Part shown: piece by piece, positions 7,013 to 8,906 of the stretch
Layout: each line of letters starts with the position of its first letter
Numbering within the stretch: position 1 is the stretch's first letter
From: Anaerolineae bacterium
GTDB taxonomy: Bacteria; Chloroflexota; Anaerolineae; JAFGEY01
Length of the DNA: 8,906 bases
Assembly (NCBI GenBank): GCA_016931365.1
Contig: JAFGEY010000202.1
Span: 1 to 8,906 of the forward strand
Direction of reading: 5' to 3'
Program-made: the position numbers and the translations under genes
Notes under the pieces: model-generated
Database searches by the model: none
The model's input: the letters and a program-made list of their open reading frames with translations, nothing else
Told to the model about the DNA's origin: nothing

Positions 7013-7430
7013 AGCGACAATCGCTGCTGAGTGGGTCGAAACGATTGCGCGCGTCGTGTTGGCGCGGGAAAACATCTCGCTTGAGGCTGACCTCAGCGTG
7101 GTCATTACTGACGATGACGAAATTCACACCCTCAATGCCCAGTTTCGCGGCATCGATGCGCCGACGGACGTGCTTTCTTTTGTCGAAGAAGAAACGGATG
7201 TGCCCTTTGTCAGCGCGCCGGACGAACTGTCCTACCTGGGCGATGTGATCGTCTCGTATCCCCGTGCGCAGGCGCAGGCCGGAGAGCTAGGGCACGGCAT
7301 TGAAGACGAATTACGGCTGTTGATCGTGCACGGAGTTTTACACCTGCTGGGCTATGATCACGCTACGCCGGAAGAAGAGGCCTTGATGTGGTCGCAGCAG
7401 GATCAAGTCCTGGCTCAATTCAAGGCTTGA
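6981..7430 (+). CDS. ybeY: Endoribonuclease YbeY (rRNA maturation factor)
   Basis: Metal-dependent single-strand endoribonuclease family. Known members act in 16S rRNA 3'-end maturation and ribosome quality control. The length is 149 aa, typical of the family. The signature metal-binding motif HGVLHLLGYDH is intact, with His117, His121 and His127. Upstream, TDDDEIHTLNAQFRGIDAPTDVLSF and a YLGDVIVS strand are characteristic; these are described here only as landmarks. AAGGAAGG (6968-6975) lies 5 nt before the ATG at 6981. The start lies inside the end of pgpH (32-bp overlap), which suggests translational coupling, and dgkA starts only 2 bp after the stop. It shares the operon with RNase D, so two RNA-processing nucleases are made together. 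Confidence 0.95.
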   Translation: MIQVLIRPQFEATIAAEWVETIARVVLARENISLEADLSVVITDDDEIHTLNAQFRGIDAPTDVLSFVEEETDVPFVSAPDELSYLGDVIVSYPRAQAQAGELGHGIEDELRLLIVHGVLHLLGYDHATPEEEALMWSQQDQVLAQFKA

Positions 7431-7432
7431 CC

Positions 7433-7840
7433 ATGTCTGAAAGGCCTTCAAGACCGCGTTCACGATGGCAAGCGTTGGTGCGCAGTTTTGGTCACGCGCT
7501 GGCAGGGGTGTGGCACGCGCTGTGCACGCAGCAAAACATGCGCATTCATGCGACGGCGACCCTGGCTGTGATCGCACTGGGGGTGTGTCTGGGCTTGGGG
7601 GCAACCCAGTGGGCCGTGCTCGCATTGACCATTGGTATGGTGCTGGCCGCCGAAATGTTCAACACGGTTGCCGAGGCGGCGATGGATGCGGCGACAACCG
7701 AATATCATCCCTTGATCAAGATCGCCAAAGACGTCGCTGCCGGGGCCGTGCTGATTTCGGCCATTGTCGCAGTGATCGTCGGTCTGTTGATCCTCGGCCC
7801 GCCGCTTTGGCAACGCATCCTCGGCTGGCTGTCTCTGTAA
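7433..7840 (+). CDS. dgkA: DgkA family lipid kinase (diacylglycerol / undecaprenol kinase)
   Basis: Small trimeric integral-membrane kinase family. Gram-negative members phosphorylate diacylglycerol; Gram-positive ones phosphorylate undecaprenol, the carrier lipid for wall polymers. The length is 135 aa from the ATG at 7433, with AAGG (7422-7425) 7 nt upstream. A basic N-terminal stretch is followed by three membrane segments, at about 35-50, 54-73 and 103-124. The active-site residues Glu74, Asn77, Glu81, Asp85, Lys99 and Asp100 have the same spacing as E. coli Glu69, Asn72, Glu76, Asp80, Lys94 and Asp95, so it should be active. The ybeY-dgkA pair is widely conserved in Gram-positive lineages, which favours undecaprenol as substrate; that is an inference from context. 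It is the last gene of the operon. Confidence 0.9.
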   Translation: MSERPSRPRSRWQALVRSFGHALAGVWHALCTQQNMRIHATATLAVIALGVCLGLGATQWAVLALTIGMVLAAEMFNTVAEAAMDAATTEYHPLIKIAKDVAAGAVLISAIVAVIVGLLILGPPLWQRILGWLSL

Positions 7841-7862
7841 ACGGATTGTTATTCTATTGTGA

Positions 7863-7891
7863 TTGTCGGTGTTTTTGTTTGATGCTATAAT
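7863..7891 (+). promoter_or_regulatory. Strong extended -10 promoter for the STAS membrane protein gene
   Basis: TTGTCG (7863-7868) is followed after 17 bp by TATAAT (7886-7891), itself preceded by TGC (7883-7885). This is the best full promoter in the window. Transcription would start near 7898, leaving a leader of about 60 nt before the GTG at 7958. Confidence 0.65.
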
Positions 7892-7900
7892 AAAATCGTT

Positions 7901-7944
7901 CACCGCCGATGTCATTTGTCTTTGCAAGGCGGGTGGCGTTTTTT
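7901..7944 (+). terminator. Terminator-like hairpin plus T6 in the STAS gene leader
   Basis: CACCGCC (7901-7907) can pair with GGCGGGTG (7928-7935) with one bulged G. The stem is followed after 3 nt by six T residues (7939-7944). It could terminate read-through from the rnd-dgkA operon. It also lies downstream of the promoter at 7863-7891, so it would form at the very 5' end of that transcript and could act as an attenuator. The stem is imperfect and the loop is long (20 nt). Confidence 0.4.
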
Positions 7945-7957
7945 CGTAGGAGGATGT

Positions 7958-8906
7958 GTGCTGGATCGGCTGAATGCGATTGTCCGCCCTAGAGCGACCG
8001 ATGAAAAAAGCGCGCGTCGAGAGTTCTTGCTTGGCGTCGCTGCGCTGGTGCTCGGTATGGTGTCCGGGGTCAGCATAATCGTCAGCGGTGTTCTGCTCCT
8101 GATCGGCGTGACGGCGGCTGTAGTCACGTTGATCGTCGGCGTGTTGACGGCGCTCACTTCGGCAGGTGCTTTTTGGTTGAGCCGACGCGGCCATTTACAA
8201 GCCGCCGCCGGCCTTTTGCCGCTGGTGATCTGGGGCACGGCGACTGTGCTGCTGGCGGCTGGTGGTTGGTATACGCCGCTGGTGGTAGGGTATGCGCTCT
8301 GTGTGATGCTGGCAACTCTGCTCGGCGGCCCGATAAACGGCCTGGCCTTTTGGGCGCTTAGCGTGATCGCGTACTGGGGCATCGGCACGCAGCAGTTTGC
8401 CGGCTTGCTGCCGACCCTCTTTCTTTCTCCTGATCGATCTTTGGGCACCGGTGTTTTTATTTTGAGCGCCAGTTTGATCGTGATTAGCCTGTTGCTTTAT
8501 GCGCTTGATCGCCAGCTTGAGCGCTTGTCTGCCCGGCGGTTGAGCGAAATGCGCCTCTACGCCGACGAACTGGAAACAATCGCCCGCGAGCGCGAAGAAT
8601 TGGTTCATCGCCTGCAAAGAACGACACACGATCAGGAGCGATTGCTCCAGGCGATCCGCGCCATATCGGCGCCGGTGCTGCCCCTTTTTGAAGGGCTGAT
8701 TGTGATGCCCATCGTCGGCGAACTCGACCCGGCGCGCTCGAACCTGCTCCTCGATGACATGTTGGACGGCATTGCCCGCTACAAAGCCGATTCTGTCCTG
8801 CTCGATGTGACCGGCGTGCCCGCGCTTGATGCAACGTCGGCGCGCGGGCTGCTTCAGGCTGTGCAGGGCGCGCAGATGCTTGGCTGTGAGTGCCGCCTGG
8901 TCGGCG
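7958..8906 (+). CDS. Multi-pass membrane protein with C-terminal RsbR-like STAS domain (runs off right edge)
   Basis: Over 316 codons are visible from a GTG at 7958, chosen because AGGAGG (7948-7953) is 4 nt upstream. There is no in-frame ATG near it. About six hydrophobic segments lie between residues 23 and 185, followed by a charged, probably coiled-coil linker (186-230). A STAS domain begins near 238 with PVLPLFEGLIVMPIVGELD and continues to LDVTGVPALD and beyond the window. This sequence matches RsbR/RsbS-type STAS domains, which form stressosomes or bind anti-sigma partners, rather than sulfate-transporter STAS. The membrane block suggests sensing at the membrane. The positions matching B. 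subtilis RsbRA Thr171 and Thr205 are Pro258 and Ala292, with the same 34-residue spacing. Thr293 is adjacent. The signal and the partner protein are unknown. Confidence is high for the STAS domain and lower for function. Confidence 0.8.
   Translation, partial: MLDRLNAIVRPRATDEKSARREFLLGVAALVLGMVSGVSIIVSGVLLLIGVTAAVVTLIVGVLTALTSAGAFWLSRRGHLQAAAGLLPLVIWGTATVLLAAGGWYTPLVVGYALCVMLATLLGGPINGLAFWALSVIAYWGIGTQQFAGLLPTLFLSPDRSLGTGVFILSASLIVISLLLYALDRQLERLSARRLSEMRLYADELETIAREREELVHRLQRTTHDQERLLQAIRAISAPVLPLFEGLIVMPIVGELDPARSNLLLDDMLDGIARYKADSVLLDVTGVPALDATSARGLLQAVQGAQMLGCECRLVG

Noticed and set aside
3054..7907. Shared 10-mer GTTCACCGCC at 3054-3063 and 7898-7907, each near a TATAAT
   Set aside because: A 10-base match is expected many times by chance in a window this size, and the two copies lie on opposite sides of their -10 elements.
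7460..8194. Minus-strand open frame across dgkA, the intergenic region and the STAS gene
   Set aside because: It runs through two real genes and a promoter region. Its His/Gln/Arg-rich sequence looks like an antisense shadow.

Overview
The window is a GC-rich, gene-dense stretch of bacterial chromosome. It starts inside one gene and ends inside another. A glycyl radical enzyme (oxygen-sensitive chemistry) and a butyrate-kinase-type acyl kinase point to an anaerobic, probably fermentative bacterium. The cluster yqeY - pgpH (7TM-HD, c-di-AMP phosphodiesterase type) - ybeY - dgkA (integral-membrane lipid kinase) and the RsbR-like STAS protein are typical of Gram-positive-type lineages. Protein style and gene order make me think of Chloroflexota (Anaerolineae-like), but this is an inference from remembered families, not a measured placement.

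Region 1 (1-3052) looks metabolic. The 5' part of a butyrate kinase gene (buk) runs leftward off the window. Divergent from it, across a 263-bp promoter region, lies a full-length glycyl radical enzyme (GRE). The GRE has a good C-terminal glycyl radical site (RVTGFSAYF, Gly738) and one active-site-loop cysteine in an unusual GCHW context (Cys418). It has neither the CC pair of pyruvate formate-lyase nor the GCxEP signature of GRE dehydratases, decarboxylases and C-S/C-N lyases. Its reaction is therefore unassigned, and no activating radical-SAM enzyme is present in the window. This is the best candidate for undescribed biochemistry here.

Region 2 (3055-7840) is a housekeeping operon: rnd (RNase D) - yqeY - pgpH - ybeY - dgkA. 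Gaps are 30 and 28 bp, then a 32-bp overlap, then 2 bp. It combines RNA maturation (RNase D, YbeY), cyclic-di-AMP turnover (PgpH) and lipid-carrier recycling (DgkA family). A strong extended -10 sits so close to the rnd ATG that the rnd message is probably leaderless.

Region 3 (7841-8906) has a second strong extended -10 promoter, a terminator-like hairpin with a T6 run, and the start of a multi-pass membrane protein. That protein carries a short coiled coil and a C-terminal RsbR/RsbS-type STAS domain. Both canonical RsbR phospho-threonine positions are Pro/Ala in it. The gene is cut off by the window end.

I saw no tRNA, rRNA, CRISPR array, insertion sequence, prophage part or attachment site.
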